From JBMNTP01 sp050945795 (GTDB taxonomy: Bacteria > Bacillota > Clostridia > Christensenellales > MGBC116941), in assembly GCA_050945795.1 (NCBI GenBank), contig JBMNTP010000007.1:3677-67676 (forward strand): DNA of 64,000 nt. The letters are read 5' to 3'. Made by a program: the position numbers and the translations under genes. Each line of letters starts with the position of its first letter. Positions within the stretch are counted from its first letter, which is position 1. Positions 43,505 through 51,998 of the stretch are shown piece by piece. The notes beneath the pieces were generated by a model, which saw only the letters and a program-made list of their open reading frames with translations, did no database searches and was not told the DNA's origin.

Positions 43505-44275
43505 TTAATTTAAAAAAGAATCAAGTATAGCGAGATACCTCGGCAAATCGTCAAGATAGCTGTAATGCCCCGCCCCTTCAAAAATAACAAGTCCGGCATC
43601 GGGTATCCTTTTTTCCATCACCTTAGCCATATAAAGAGGGGTATCCTCGTCCTTATCCCCCCATATTAAAAGCGACGGCGCCTTGATTTTATCAAGGTAC
43701 GGCGTCAAATCCTCATTGACTACGTTTATAAAAACCCTTTTCATAACATCGCTGAGCGCGCGATAATCCTCGCTTCCGGCGTTTTTTATACGGCTTTGCG
43801 CATCCACGCCAAACACCTTTAGCAAACCCGAAACAGCCTTTTGGCTCGCCGCCCATTTAAGCGCCTTATAGCAATACACCCTTGCATAGTACTTAAGCCG
43901 CCGCCTCGGCTTTACTCCGGCCGCGTCTGTAAAAACTATCTTATCAACAATATCAGGATGCTCCGCCGCCAGCATAGTAGCCACCCTGCCGCCAAAGCTG
44001 TGGCATACAATGGAGAAGCTGCTCATTTTAAGCTTTTTTGTAAGATCCAGCAAATGCTCCATATACTCCCTTACTCCCCAATCACCGCTCGGCATACCGC
44101 TTTTGCCATGCCCCGGGAAGTCAAGCGCCAGCACTCTGTGCTTTTTTTCAAGATGCGTAATAACCGGCGAAAACACGGCAATGCTGCCGCCCCAGCCGTG
44201 CAGCACCACTACATTATCTTCGCCTTGTCCGGTTAGCTCATAGTATGTATCAACGCCGTTTAAACGCAAAGGCAA
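43505..44275 (-). CDS. Alpha/beta-hydrolase
   Basis: A 256-residue alpha/beta-hydrolase with oxyanion HGWGGS (26-31), nucleophile Ser in CHSFGGR (about 92-98), acid Asp in WGDKDEDTP and catalytic His in GAGHYSYL. The triad is complete. Substrate unknown; the fold is typical of esterases and lactonases. It is embedded between rimI and the murF-like gene in the same operon, with small gaps. Confidence 0.88.
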   Translation of the reverse strand: MPLRLNGVDTYYELTGQGEDNVVVLHGWGGSIAVFSPVITHLEKKHRVLALDFPGHGKSGMPSGDWGVREYMEHLLDLTKKLKMSSFSIVCHSFGGRVATMLAAEHPDIVDKIVFTDAAGVKPRRRLKYYARVYCYKALKWAASQKAVSGLLKVFGVDAQSRIKNAGSEDYRALSDVMKRVFINVVNEDLTPYLDKIKAPSLLIWGDKDEDTPLYMAKVMEKRIPDAGLVIFEGAGHYSYLDDLPRYLAILDSFLN

Positions 44276-44296
44276 TACCTCCGCAAAAATTATATA

Positions 44297-44791
44297 TTAT
44301 GCCCGGCTTACCTTCAAGCCGGAGCGCACCGCATCAAGAGAGGCGGATAAATCCCTGTTCCACATAACGATAGCGTCCTCGTCGTTATCATGATAGTACG
44401 CTACCCTAAGGCCGGCCTGCCTGTATCCCAGCCGCTCATACATAGCGCGCGCCGCGAAATTGCTCTTCCTTACCTCAAGCGACATCATATTAACGCCCAT
44501 GCCTATCGCCCGCTCCATCATTTCAATCATCATCGCTCGGCCAAAGCCCCGCCTTCTGTAGTCAGGATGCACGGCTATATTCGTTATATGCGCCTCGTCA
44601 ATAATTATCCACATTCCGCAATACGTTACTATTTTGCCGTCCAACACGCCGACAAGATAGTATCCGAGCGGGTTTTTAAGGTCATCCAATATAAGCTTTT
44701 TAGACCATGGCAGCGTGAAGCACATGCGCTCTAGCTCTGCTATTATACCGGCGTCCGCCTTTTCCATTTCCCTAAATATAAGCTGCGTCAT
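44297..44791 (-). CDS. rimI: Ribosomal protein S18-alanine N-acetyltransferase
   Basis: GNAT acetyltransferase, 164 residues, with the acetyl-CoA loop DYRRRGFGRAMMIEMM and the conserved RKSNFAARAMYERLGY. Acetylates the N-terminal Ala of bS18 in the family. The ATG overlaps the tsaB stop by 4 nt; tsaE-tsaB-rimI is a well-known Firmicutes order, sometimes followed by tsaD. Confidence 0.93.
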   Translation of the reverse strand: MTQLIFREMEKADAGIIAELERMCFTLPWSKKLILDDLKNPLGYYLVGVLDGKIVTYCGMWIIIDEAHITNIAVHPDYRRRGFGRAMMIEMMERAIGMGVNMMSLEVRKSNFAARAMYERLGYRQAGLRVAYYHDNDEDAIVMWNRDLSASLDAVRSGLKVSRA

Positions 44792-45480
44792 ACGGCGCCT
44801 CCAAAAAGCCTTTCGGCCTGCGACGGCCTTATATAAAAAGGCTCCATTTCAAAACAGCTAATAAGCTTTCCCTCTAGTGCCATATCCGCCGCCTCAAGAG
44901 CTACTGACGACGCTCTTTGGAGCATATGCGCTGCGTCGGCAAATACGGCGTTTTGCCCTAGCGCCGCTTCAATCTCATCTTTAAACGGCAGCGCGCCGTC
45001 GCCGAGAAAAACAGCCCTGCCGCTTACAAAGGACAAAAACTCATCTATCGGCACAGCCATATAATCGCTTAGCCGCTCCGGTCTATGCCCGCCCTTGCTT
45101 TTATAGACGGCCCCGTATACCTGCGAGCGCCGCGCGTCCATTACAGGGCATATGCTGCCTTCAAAAAGCGCGGCGTTCCTTGCCAGCGCGTCAAGCGCGT
45201 TTACAGCGGCTAACGGCTTATTTCTCGCCTGCGCCATAGCCTTTGCCGCCGCCACACCAATCCTTATGCCGGTAAAACTGCCCGGCCCTATAGCCGCCGC
45301 GAACACATCAACGCCGGATATGCTTTGCCCCGCCATATCAAGCGCCTGCTCCACCGCCGGCATTATAGTGGCGGAATGCGTAAGTCCGGCGTCAATATAT
45401 ATTTCGCTAATAAGCCTGCTGTCTTTCATAACAGCTACGCCGGCGGATTTGCCGGTCGTATCCAGCGCCAATATTACCAT
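44788..45480 (-). CDS. tsaB: tRNA t6A37 threonylcarbamoyltransferase partner TsaB
   Basis: Forms the TsaB-TsaD-TsaE complex that makes t6A37 in ANN-decoding tRNAs. The 230 residues have the ASKHA-like LALDTTGKSAGVAVM start and AAIGPGSFTGIRIGVAAAKAMA, the TsaB signature. It overlaps tsaE by 7 nt. TsaD is not in the window. Confidence 0.95.
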   Translation of the reverse strand: MVILALDTTGKSAGVAVMKDSRLISEIYIDAGLTHSATIMPAVEQALDMAGQSISGVDVFAAAIGPGSFTGIRIGVAAAKAMAQARNKPLAAVNALDALARNAALFEGSICPVMDARRSQVYGAVYKSKGGHRPERLSDYMAVPIDEFLSFVSGRAVFLGDGALPFKDEIEAALGQNAVFADAAHMLQRASSVALEAADMALEGKLISCFEMEPFYIRPSQAERLFGGAV

Positions 45481-45938
45481 ATCTCGCCAGCCTCTCTTAA
45501 TATGACCTCATACCTTTCGCCATAAGCCGAAAGCTTTATACTTCTCTTATCCCCCGCTCCGGTTATCTCGGCTTCCATGCGATGCCTCGGCAGCGGCTCT
45601 ACCGGCCATTCTACCGCCGATACGCCCTCTCCCTCGAAATACTCCAGCTCCTCATCACCGTAACAGCCAGTGCGGTATAGGTCGAAATGATAGAGCGCAA
45701 GCCGCCCCTCATATACATTCATAGTTACAAAAGTAGGGCTTGTAACCATGTCTAATATTCCTAGCCCTTTTGCCATGCCCTTTACAAAAACCGTTTTGCC
45801 TGCGCCTAAATCGCCTTTAAGTGCTATAAAAAAACCCGGGAACGCCCGCTCTCCTATAAATTCGCCTATTCTAAGCGTGTCGCTTTCATTTAGGCTTTTT
45901 ATAAAAAGCGTGTTTGCCGCTTTATCTTCGCCGCCCAC
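45474..45938 (-). CDS. tsaE: tRNA t6A37 synthesis ATPase TsaE
   Basis: ATPase that recycles the t6A-synthesising complex. The 154 residues include Walker A GDLGAGKT and the SPTFVTMNVYEGRLALYHFD and EWPVEPLP motifs. The frame is open to an ATG at 46001, but that would overlap yjbR by more than 60 nt. I prefer the GTG at 45938, which begins one base after the yjbR TAA and has GGGGAGG 11 nt upstream; the resulting N-terminus matches the usual family length. Confidence 0.9.
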   Translation of the reverse strand: MGGEDKAANTLFIKSLNESDTLRIGEFIGERAFPGFFIALKGDLGAGKTVFVKGMAKGLGILDMVTSPTFVTMNVYEGRLALYHFDLYRTGCYGDEELEYFEGEGVSAVEWPVEPLPRHRMEAEITGAGDKRSIKLSAYGERYEVILREAGEIW

Positions 45939-45939
45939 C

Positions 45940-46353
45940 TTAAATAACGCCTCCCCATTCAGGCCCCGGCCCCGACATCCTCTTATCCCCTTCGCTTTCA
46001 AGAGCAGCTCTTTCTGCCTTTGTCAGCGTTTTTAAAACCAGAGCATATGATATATCGCCAAACTCCATAAGCTGCTCGTCTGTAAGAGAGCCGTTAAGGG
46101 ATATGGTGTTCCAATGCCTTTTGTTGAGATAATATCCCGGCTTTACCGCATCATACTCCCGCCTTAAAGCGTCGGCCATAAGCGGCTCGCATTTATAGGA
46201 TATGGACGGCTCTCCGCTCATGCTGCCGGCAAGAGCGAACATCTTACCGCTAACCTTTATAACAGGCGTATCCGCCCCAAAAGGGAAATCGATATGCGCG
46301 CCCGGCTTTTTAAGGAGATAGTCCATTATTTGGTCTAAATTATTCTCTTTCAT
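45940..46353 (-). CDS. MmcQ/YjbR-family protein
   Basis: A 137-residue protein of the MmcQ/YjbR (DUF419) family, with FPFGADTPVIKVSGKMFA, SYKCEPLMADALRREY, YYLNKRHWNTISLNG and ISYALVLKTL, all family hallmarks. The fold resembles a DNA-binding domain (CyaY-like), but no function is established. The ATG at 46353 overlaps the end of the amidohydrolase gene by 14 nt; an ATG at 46419 is further inside it. Confidence 0.87.
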   Translation of the reverse strand: MKENNLDQIMDYLLKKPGAHIDFPFGADTPVIKVSGKMFALAGSMSGEPSISYKCEPLMADALRREYDAVKPGYYLNKRHWNTISLNGSLTDEQLMEFGDISYALVLKTLTKAERAALESEGDKRMSGPGPEWGGVI

Positions 46354-47497
46354 ATACCACGTTTCCGTTAATAAGAACTTTTTCCGTCTTGGTTCTAAAA
46401 TCGAGAGGATGCCCGTCAAAAATAACTATGTCAGCATCTTTCCCAACCTCTATGCTGCCAACTCTGTCGGCTATGCCGGTAATCTGCGCCGCGTTTATGG
46501 TTATAGAGCGCAGCGCCTCCATCTCATCAAGCCCCTCGCGCACAGCCAAAGCCGCGCAAACAGGCAGATACTGCACAGGTATAACGGGATGGTCTGTCAT
46601 AATAGCGAATTTAATGCCCGCCTCATGCATTATAGCGGGTGCTTTAAATGTAAGGTTTTTTAGCTCTATTTTGCTTCTTTCAGACAGCAGCGGCCCAAGT
46701 ATAACCGCCGCCTGCTCCTCTTTTAAAAAGTCGGATATCATATAGCCTTCGGTGCAATGCTCAATAGTATAGCTAATGGCGAATTCGCCGCATATCCTTA
46801 TCGCCGTCTGTATATCATCGGCACGGTGCGCGTGTATTTTAAGAGGCAACCTGCCCGAAAGCACATCCACAAGCGGCTCAAGCTTCATATCTCGCTCCGG
46901 CTCTTTTTCGGGGTCGTCCTTCGCCCTATCTAGCTTTTTAGCGTATTCCTGCGCCTTTATAAGGCTTTCCCTAAGTATAGCCGCGGTAGCCATTCTTGTT
47001 GCCGGCGATTTTTTAAGCCCGCCGTATACTCGCTTGGGATTTTCGCCTAACGCCGCCTTTATCGCCAGTGGAAATTTTAAAATCATATCGTCAACACTGC
47101 TGCCGCAGGTTTTAAGCGCCGCGAACATGCCGCCTATTACATTAGCGCTGCCGGGTCCCGTAACAACAGTCGTAACGCCGGCTTCCGCCGCTTCTTTAAA
47201 GCACCGGTCGACAGGGTTTATAGCGTCAATCGCCCTAAGCTGCGGCGTTACCGGCTCATACACCTCGTTGCCGTCCGAGCCCTCCTCGCCCATGCCGTCC
47301 TCCCACATGCCTATATGGCAATGCGCGTCTATAATGCCGGGCATTACATACCTGCCCCCCGCCTCTATAATATCGGCGCCCTGCGCATCTATCTCCGGGC
47401 CCACCTCAACTATAGTGCCGCAATCTATGAGTATATCTCCCTTTTCATAATCGTTCTCCGCCATAGTAAGTAGGCGGCCGCCTTTAATTAATATCAT
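46340..47497 (-). CDS. Amidohydrolase-superfamily enzyme
   Basis: A 385-residue metal-dependent hydrolase resembling imidazolonepropionase-like amidohydrolases. Metal ligands: DAHCHIG (about 60-66), His in LKIHAHRADD, His in YTIEHCTEG and Asp in AIMTDHPV. The C-terminal ITINAAQITGIADRVGSIE and GKDADIVIFDGHPLD are typical of the family. The substrate cannot be read from sequence. GGAGGAG supports the ATG at 47497. First gene of the operon that includes tsaE-tsaB-rimI and murF-ddl. Confidence 0.85.
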   Translation of the reverse strand: MILIKGGRLLTMAENDYEKGDILIDCGTIVEVGPEIDAQGADIIEAGGRYVMPGIIDAHCHIGMWEDGMGEEGSDGNEVYEPVTPQLRAIDAINPVDRCFKEAAEAGVTTVVTGPGSANVIGGMFAALKTCGSSVDDMILKFPLAIKAALGENPKRVYGGLKKSPATRMATAAILRESLIKAQEYAKKLDRAKDDPEKEPERDMKLEPLVDVLSGRLPLKIHAHRADDIQTAIRICGEFAISYTIEHCTEGYMISDFLKEEQAAVILGPLLSERSKIELKNLTFKAPAIMHEAGIKFAIMTDHPVIPVQYLPVCAALAVREGLDEMEALRSITINAAQITGIADRVGSIEVGKDADIVIFDGHPLDFRTKTEKVLINGNVVYERE

Positions 47498-47524
47498 AAC
47501 TCCTCCAAGATAAATGCTACAAAG

Positions 47525-47553
47525 TATTATACACCACGCCGCACCGCTTGACA
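47525..47553 (-). promoter_or_regulatory. Sigma-A promoter of the amidohydrolase-to-ddl operon
   Basis: Minus strand TTGTCA, 17 nt, TATAAT, 27 nt before the ATG, placed just after the yitT stop. Confidence 0.82.
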
Positions 47554-47557
47554 AAGC

Positions 47558-48394
47558 TTATCCGCTAAACCCTCTGCCCAGAACTTCCCCCGCTTCAACC
47601 GCTATCATAAAAGCGAGCGGATCGTTCCGTTTTATAATGTCCTTAAGCGCCGTAAACTGCGAGTTGCCCTCTACAACGCAAAGCAGCACGCTCTTCTCGC
47701 CGCCGCTGTATCCGCCCTTGCCGCTCAATTCCGTTACGCCGCGCTTAATCTCATTCATGATGCATTCTTTTATTATTTCAGCCTCGTCGGTTATTATAAA
47801 AAACGCCCTGCTGCGCGCCGGCGCTAGTATGAGGTCTATAACCTTTGCGCATACAAAAACCGTAACCAAAGCGTAAAGCGCTTCCTCCGGCCCAAGAAAC
47901 ACTCCGGAACCGACTACAACAATCGTATCTATTATAAGAATGAAGTTTCCAAGGCTAAGCTCGCTTTTCATTCTAAGCCTTAAAAGCAGCGCGGCTATGT
48001 CTGTGCCGCCGGTAGAGCCTCCTCCGCGAAGTATAAGCCCCATGCCGGCACCAAGAAGCACGCCGCCAAATATAGTGGCGAGCAGCGGATCAACAGCCAG
48101 CTCCGGCATAATAAGATTGTCTGTGGCTAAAGAATACGCCGCCAGTCCGAATATGCTTTTTATAAAATATCCCCGCCCCACATACCGCCATGCCATTATA
48201 AAAAGCGGCAGGTTAAGTACAAGGAGCGACAGCCCAAACGGCACGCCTATTTTTATATGCAATACCGCAGCGATACCGCTAAAGCCGCCCGGCGCTACAT
48301 TATTAGGTATTAACAGCAGATTAAGCGCCACCGCCGACAGCACCGCCCCAAGCAGCATCAAAAGATAATCTCCCGCTTGTTTTTTTATGTTCAT
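47558..48394 (-). CDS. YitT-family membrane protein
   Basis: A 278-residue protein with about five hydrophobic segments (residues 8-175) of the YitT/DUF161 family, including APGGFSGIAAVLH and RGGGSTGGTDIAALLL, then a cytoplasmic DUF2179 domain (about 195-275) with RSRAFFIITDEAEII. Function is unknown across the family. The ATG at 48394 has GGAGA 7 nt upstream. It has its own extended -10 promoter and is followed by the operon promoter of the amidohydrolase. Confidence 0.9.
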   Translation of the reverse strand: MNIKKQAGDYLLMLLGAVLSAVALNLLLIPNNVAPGGFSGIAAVLHIKIGVPFGLSLLVLNLPLFIMAWRYVGRGYFIKSIFGLAAYSLATDNLIMPELAVDPLLATIFGGVLLGAGMGLILRGGGSTGGTDIAALLLRLRMKSELSLGNFILIIDTIVVVGSGVFLGPEEALYALVTVFVCAKVIDLILAPARSRAFFIITDEAEIIKECIMNEIKRGVTELSGKGGYSGGEKSVLLCVVEGNSQFTALKDIIKRNDPLAFMIAVEAGEVLGRGFSG

Positions 48395-48423
48395 AATCAA
48401 TTCTCCATAAAACTACTTTAACT

Positions 48424-48432
48424 ATTTTACCA
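48424..48432 (-). promoter_or_regulatory. Extended -10 promoter of yitT
   Basis: Minus strand TGGTAAAAT, about 29 nt before the yitT ATG, with no good -35. Confidence 0.55.
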
Positions 48433-48558
48433 CAAAACCCGCCTTCCCTAACGCTTAAGCGCCGCATAGCTAAAAAGCAGCCACGCATTTTGGCGCACCT
48501 TAACATATTTATAATCTCTTAACTAAGATATTAAATTCTCCATATTATAATTGCCCAC

Positions 48559-48579
48559 AAAAAACGCCGCGAACGGCGC
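48559..48579 (-). terminator. UUCG-loop terminator
   Basis: Minus strand CGCCG-TTCG-CGGCG (5 bp, plus a possible G-U) followed by TTTTTT. The stable UUCG loop makes a short stem credible. Confidence 0.8.
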
Positions 48580-48707
48580 TCTAAGAATATAATAATTAAA
48601 AGCTTTGATTTGTCTTAGTCGATAGATATGCTTTTTTAAAACTGATTTTTCGGCTCGCACGGCAATATAATTAAATATATTGCTTTCTGCTTTTAGCGGC
48701 TGTTTTA

Positions 48708-48755
48708 TAAGAGCAAAATAGCGCGACGAAGCCGCGTCGCGCCATTTTGCTCTTA
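48708..48755. other. Long near-perfect inverted repeat
   Basis: TAAGAGCAAAAT and GCGCGACG pair with the matching arms on the other side over 21 positions with a single mismatch, leaving a 6-nt loop. It is much longer than other terminators here and lies 50 nt past the Cys-rich gene. No long T run follows on either strand; the arm itself contains TTTTGCTCTTA. Confidence 0.85.
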
Positions 48756-48804
48756 ATTAAGGCTTACCCCGGCCTTTTATCGTTAGATATTCGCCGTTGT
48801 TGTC

Positions 48805-49014
48805 TTAGCAGGGGCCGCATCCCCTATTGTCGCATGATGTTCCACCAAAGCCGCCGCAGCAGCAGAGCAGTAGTATAAGGGGCAGTATGCTGTCACCGCA
48901 AGAGTCCCCACAGCCACAGCCGCAGCTGTTAGATTTAGAGGCTCCGCCAAAGCCTCCGCAGCAGCAAAGCAGCAGAATCGGCAAGAGGCAGTTATCGTTG
49001 AAGCAGCCGTTCAT
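48805..49014 (-). CDS. Small Cys/Gly-rich protein with an internal duplication
   Basis: A 69-residue protein with 15 Cys and 15 Gly. Two near-identical units, LPILLLCCCGGFGGAS (11-26) and LPLILLLCCCGGFGGTS (44-60), flank a CGCGCGDSC linker, with a CDNRGCGPC tail. Such proteins are sometimes labelled chorion-class high-cysteine proteins in Clostridia; function unknown. I chose the ATG at 49014 with GGGAGG 7-8 nt upstream, over an ATG at 49116. A spore-coat or metal-binding role is a guess. Confidence 0.75.
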   Translation of the reverse strand: MNGCFNDNCLLPILLLCCCGGFGGASKSNSCGCGCGDSCGDSILPLILLLCCCGGFGGTSCDNRGCGPC

Positions 49015-49116
49015 ATAGTTTTCCTCCCTAAAAATTATGTTCCTTGCAACCAAGGTTACTTCATAATACGCAGCGTGTTGCAATTTGGTGAAACACCGCG
49101 CCTCACTTTTGCGCAT

Positions 49117-49136
49117 AAAAAAAGCGCCTTAGCGCC
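49117..49136 (-). terminator. Weak terminator after the ROK gene
   Basis: A short GCGC-TAAG-GCGC hairpin on the minus strand followed by TTTTTTT, with another small GC hairpin just before it. The stem is only 4-5 bp. Confidence 0.5.
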
Positions 49137-49158
49137 ACAACCGCATTTAGCGGCTCTA

Positions 49159-50112
49159 TTATGCTTTTTCTTTTAAAGCACAAAGCAATCCCGCCCCAAC
49201 AAGCCCCGCGTCATTGCCCAGCACCGCCGGCACCACCTTTAAAAGCTCCATATTCTTATACATGCGCATTTGCGCCATCCTCTCTCTTACCGGATTAAAA
49301 AGTATTTCCCCGGCATGCGACAGCCCGCCGCCTAACGCTATTATCTCAGTATCAAAAAGCGAAACGGCAGACAAAAGGCCATGCGATAGATAATCAACAT
49401 ATTTTGAAAATGCGCGTCCGGCAGCTTTATCGCCGCTTTTCGCGCATGATATTACAGTTTTAGGCGTAATGCCTTCTTTTGCGGCATTCATAAGACTGGA
49501 GCCGTCTTTTTCCGCCTCCTCCTTGCCCATACACGCCAATGCCGACGCCGAGCAGTACCTTTCAAGGCATCCGCTTTTGCCGCAGCCGCACTTCTCTCCG
49601 CCATAAACCAGCGTAATATGGCCAAGCTCGGCTCCTGCTCCCCTAGAGCCGGTAAAAAGGCAATTGTCAATTATTATGCCGGAGCCGACTCCGGTGCCAA
49701 GCGTTACCGTCATCGAATGCCGCCATCCTTTGCACGCGCCCACAGTATGCTCGGCGAGGGCGGCGAGATTGGCGTCATTTTCAATATAAACAGGCGCGCT
49801 TATATGCTTTGCCATTTCTATCGAAAACGGCACATCCAGCCATGACAGGTTAGGACAAACCGCCGCTTCCCCCGTCTCCCTGTTAGGCAGGCCGGGTATG
49901 CCTACGCCTACCGCCTTTACTCTTTTTATATCAATACCGACGCGCCTTAAAAGCTCGTGAGCGCATGCCGCTGTGTCGCTTATGATTTTTTTGTATGAAA
50001 GCGATTTGTCTGTTACAAAAGCATCTTTTATTATAAGGCCGTCCTCTTTATCATAAAGGCCGGCCTTAACGCTAGTTCCACCTATATCGGCAACGAAAAA
50101 CAAATCACCCAA
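49159..50112 (-). CDS. ROK-family sugar kinase (probable glucokinase)
   Basis: A 317-residue ROK kinase with ADIGGTSVKAGLYD (ATP-binding phosphate loop), the catalytic ENDANLAALAE, TLGTGVGSGIII, ELGHITL and the zinc motif CGCGKSGCLE. Glucose is the likeliest substrate given the ELGH and CGCGxxGCxE motifs, but other hexoses are possible. The start is uncertain: TTG at 50112 or TTG at 50103; no ATG is in frame at the right place. It follows hprK closely. Confidence 0.88.
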   Translation of the reverse strand: MGDLFFVADIGGTSVKAGLYDKEDGLIIKDAFVTDKSLSYKKIISDTAACAHELLRRVGIDIKRVKAVGVGIPGLPNRETGEAAVCPNLSWLDVPFSIEMAKHISAPVYIENDANLAALAEHTVGACKGWRHSMTVTLGTGVGSGIIIDNCLFTGSRGAGAELGHITLVYGGEKCGCGKSGCLERYCSASALACMGKEEAEKDGSSLMNAAKEGITPKTVISCAKSGDKAAGRAFSKYVDYLSHGLLSAVSLFDTEIIALGGGLSHAGEILFNPVRERMAQMRMYKNMELLKVVPAVLGNDAGLVGAGLLCALKEKA

Positions 50113-50138
50113 ACCCGCACACCATCCTAAAGGCCGAA

Positions 50139-51080
50139 TCAGCTTTTTTCTTTAAAACTCTCTATGTTTTTGCGCATACGCTTTTCAAATTCCTTCGCCG
50201 CGTCATAACCAAGCCTTTTAAGGTTAAAGTTACGCGCCGCCACCTCAACTATAATAGCTATATTGCGCCCCGGTTTAACCGGCGTTACATACTTTGGTAC
50301 ATTTACATCGAGTATTTCGGCGTACTGCTCCTCTGTACCGAGCCTGTCGTATGCCTTGCCCTGCTCCCACATCTCAAGCTCAATAACAAGCTCTATCGAC
50401 TTGGAATACGCCACCGCTCCCGCGCCGTACATATTCCTTATATCAATAATGCCAATTCCCCTTATTTCCATAAGGTGTCTTACAAACTCCGGCGCTTTTC
50501 CTATAAGCCTATTATCCGCCACCCTCGTTATTTCAACAACATCGTCGGCAACCAGCCTGTGACCCCTCTTTATAAGCTCTAGCGCCGTTTCACTTTTGCC
50601 TATACCGCTGTCGCCAAGGAACATAACACCAACGCCGAACACATCAAGCAAAACGCCGTGACGGGTAATAGTCGGTGCCAGCGCCAGCGTAAGGTAATGT
50701 ATAACGCGGAGTGTAAAGCGGGTGGTGGTCTGACGGGAGGAGAATATAGGCACCCCCGCCTTTTTCGCCTCCTCCAGCATTTCTTTTGGCGCTCTTAGCC
50801 CCCTAGCAATAATCACGCAAGGCACCTTATAAGAAAAATACCTCTCTAAAACCTCGCGCCGATACTCCGGCGGCTTTTCCTTTATGTAGCTCATCTCGGC
50901 CATGCCCATAACCTGCACTCGGGTTTGCGCGAAGTATGTAAAAAACCCCGCAAACTGCAAACCCGGCCTGTTCAGGTCGGCTGTCTCAATATAAAACTCT
51001 TCTTTATCAACCGGGCTTACTATTCTTAGATCCAAATCTTTAGCGAACTTTTTGATATTAACAGCCGTTTTGAGCGCCAT
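50139..51080 (-). CDS. hprK: HPr kinase/phosphorylase
   Basis: Phosphorylates Ser46 of HPr, the central signal of carbon catabolite repression in Firmicutes. The 313 residues have the N-domain, the conserved His141, Walker A GDSGIGKS (156-163) and the HPrK signature LMEIRGIGIIDI (203-214). GAGG precedes the ATG. Sits between a HAD phosphatase and a ROK kinase, so the three may form a sugar-metabolism operon. Confidence 0.96.
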   Translation of the reverse strand: MALKTAVNIKKFAKDLDLRIVSPVDKEEFYIETADLNRPGLQFAGFFTYFAQTRVQVMGMAEMSYIKEKPPEYRREVLERYFSYKVPCVIIARGLRAPKEMLEEAKKAGVPIFSSRQTTTRFTLRVIHYLTLALAPTITRHGVLLDVFGVGVMFLGDSGIGKSETALELIKRGHRLVADDVVEITRVADNRLIGKAPEFVRHLMEIRGIGIIDIRNMYGAGAVAYSKSIELVIELEMWEQGKAYDRLGTEEQYAEILDVNVPKYVTPVKPGRNIAIIVEVAARNFNLKRLGYDAAKEFEKRMRKNIESFKEKS

Positions 51081-51089
51081 AATTTATCC

Positions 51090-51902
51090 TCATTCCTCGC
51101 CTAAAGCATATTTTTCTATGGATTGTGCCACTCCGTCCTCTTCATTGCTCGGGCAAATAACATCGGCAACATCCTTTGCCGTCTGCATACCGTTGGCTAC
51201 GGCTATGCCAAGCCCAGCATATTCTATCATGCTTATGTCGATTTCAGAATCGCCAATCGCCATAACTTCTTCCCGCTTAAAGCCGTAATACTGCTCAGCG
51301 AGATATTTAAGCGCTTTGCCCTTGCCGCCTCCCAGTCTTGAAAACTCCATAAGAGTAGACCGCGAGCGCAATACCTCAAGTACATTACCGTATTTCTCGC
51401 GCATCTGGGGCAGCAACATATCTATTGTTTCCTCCGCCGCCACAACAACAACTTTCGGCGTCGGCGGCAATTCGTCAAGGTTTACCATCTCCGGCCTTAC
51501 CGCTCCGCTTAGACCGGAATATTCCTCATACCTCTTTGCCCATTCGTTATCCTTGGCGTAGGCAATTCTGTCATTATCGTATATATGCGCATGATAGCCG
51601 GCGCTGTCCGCCCATTTTATCAATTCACTTACATATACATTGTCAATTTCATCGCGGTATATAAGCTTGCCTGTTTCATAATCCCTTATATGTGCGCCGC
51701 CGTTTATAATGGCGGGCTCCGTCAGATTAAGCTCATCTATAAACGGCTTGCACGCGCCATACGCGCGCCCCGTAGCTATAACAACCTTTATCCCCGCCGC
51801 CATTGCCTTTGCGACGGCGTCCTTCGTCCTTTGTGTGATGCGTCTGTCGTCGGTTAGAAAAGTATCGTCGGCGTCAAGTGCAATTAGTTTGTAACGAATC
51901 AT
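51090..51902 (-). CDS. Cof-type HAD-IIB phosphatase
   Basis: A 270-residue HAD phosphatase of the Cof class: motif I ALDADDTFL, ATGRAYGA (motif II), Lys in the GGGKGKALKYL motif III and GDSEIDISMIEYAG (motif IV), with the IIB cap in between. Probably acts on sugar phosphates or nucleotide-like compounds. AAGGGG precedes the ATG. First gene of the HAD-hprK-ROK group; the 128-bp repeats lie upstream. Confidence 0.9.
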   Translation of the reverse strand: MIRYKLIALDADDTFLTDDRRITQRTKDAVAKAMAAGIKVVIATGRAYGACKPFIDELNLTEPAIINGGAHIRDYETGKLIYRDEIDNVYVSELIKWADSAGYHAHIYDNDRIAYAKDNEWAKRYEEYSGLSGAVRPEMVNLDELPPTPKVVVVAAEETIDMLLPQMREKYGNVLEVLRSRSTLMEFSRLGGGKGKALKYLAEQYYGFKREEVMAIGDSEIDISMIEYAGLGIAVANGMQTAKDVADVICPSNEEDGVAQSIEKYALGEE

Positions 51903-51971
51903 GTATTGTACCCCTTTAAATAATATTATAAATTACAACAGCTTATCTGGAATTATACCGTCTTGCAGCAT

Positions 51972-51992
51972 GCTTTTGCCCCCGGCAAAAGC
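51972..51992. repeat. Hairpin adjoining the repeat array
   Basis: GCTTTTGCC and GGCAAAAGC form a perfect 9-bp stem around CCC. It occupies the same place, just before GGTTCAATG, as the CTTTCGC...GCGAAAG hairpin within the repeats. Confidence 0.7.
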
Positions 51993-51998
51993 CTTCAT

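Larger units (their letters stand above)
48433..48804. other. Hairpin-rich, gene-free stretch between yitT and the Cys-rich gene
   Basis: About 370 nt with no credible coding frame. It contains, from right to left, a long hairpin (48708-48755), a shorter AT-rich hairpin (48662-48683, GCAATATA with TATATTGC), a U-rich single-stranded-looking spacer and a UUCG terminator (48559-48579). The arrangement could be a small RNA or a structured 3' UTR; no known RNA family is recognised. Confidence 0.5.

Noticed and set aside
51090..51902. Gly to Asp change in HAD motif I (DADDT)
   Set aside because: DxDDT occurs in functional Cof-type phosphatases; both catalytic Asp are kept.
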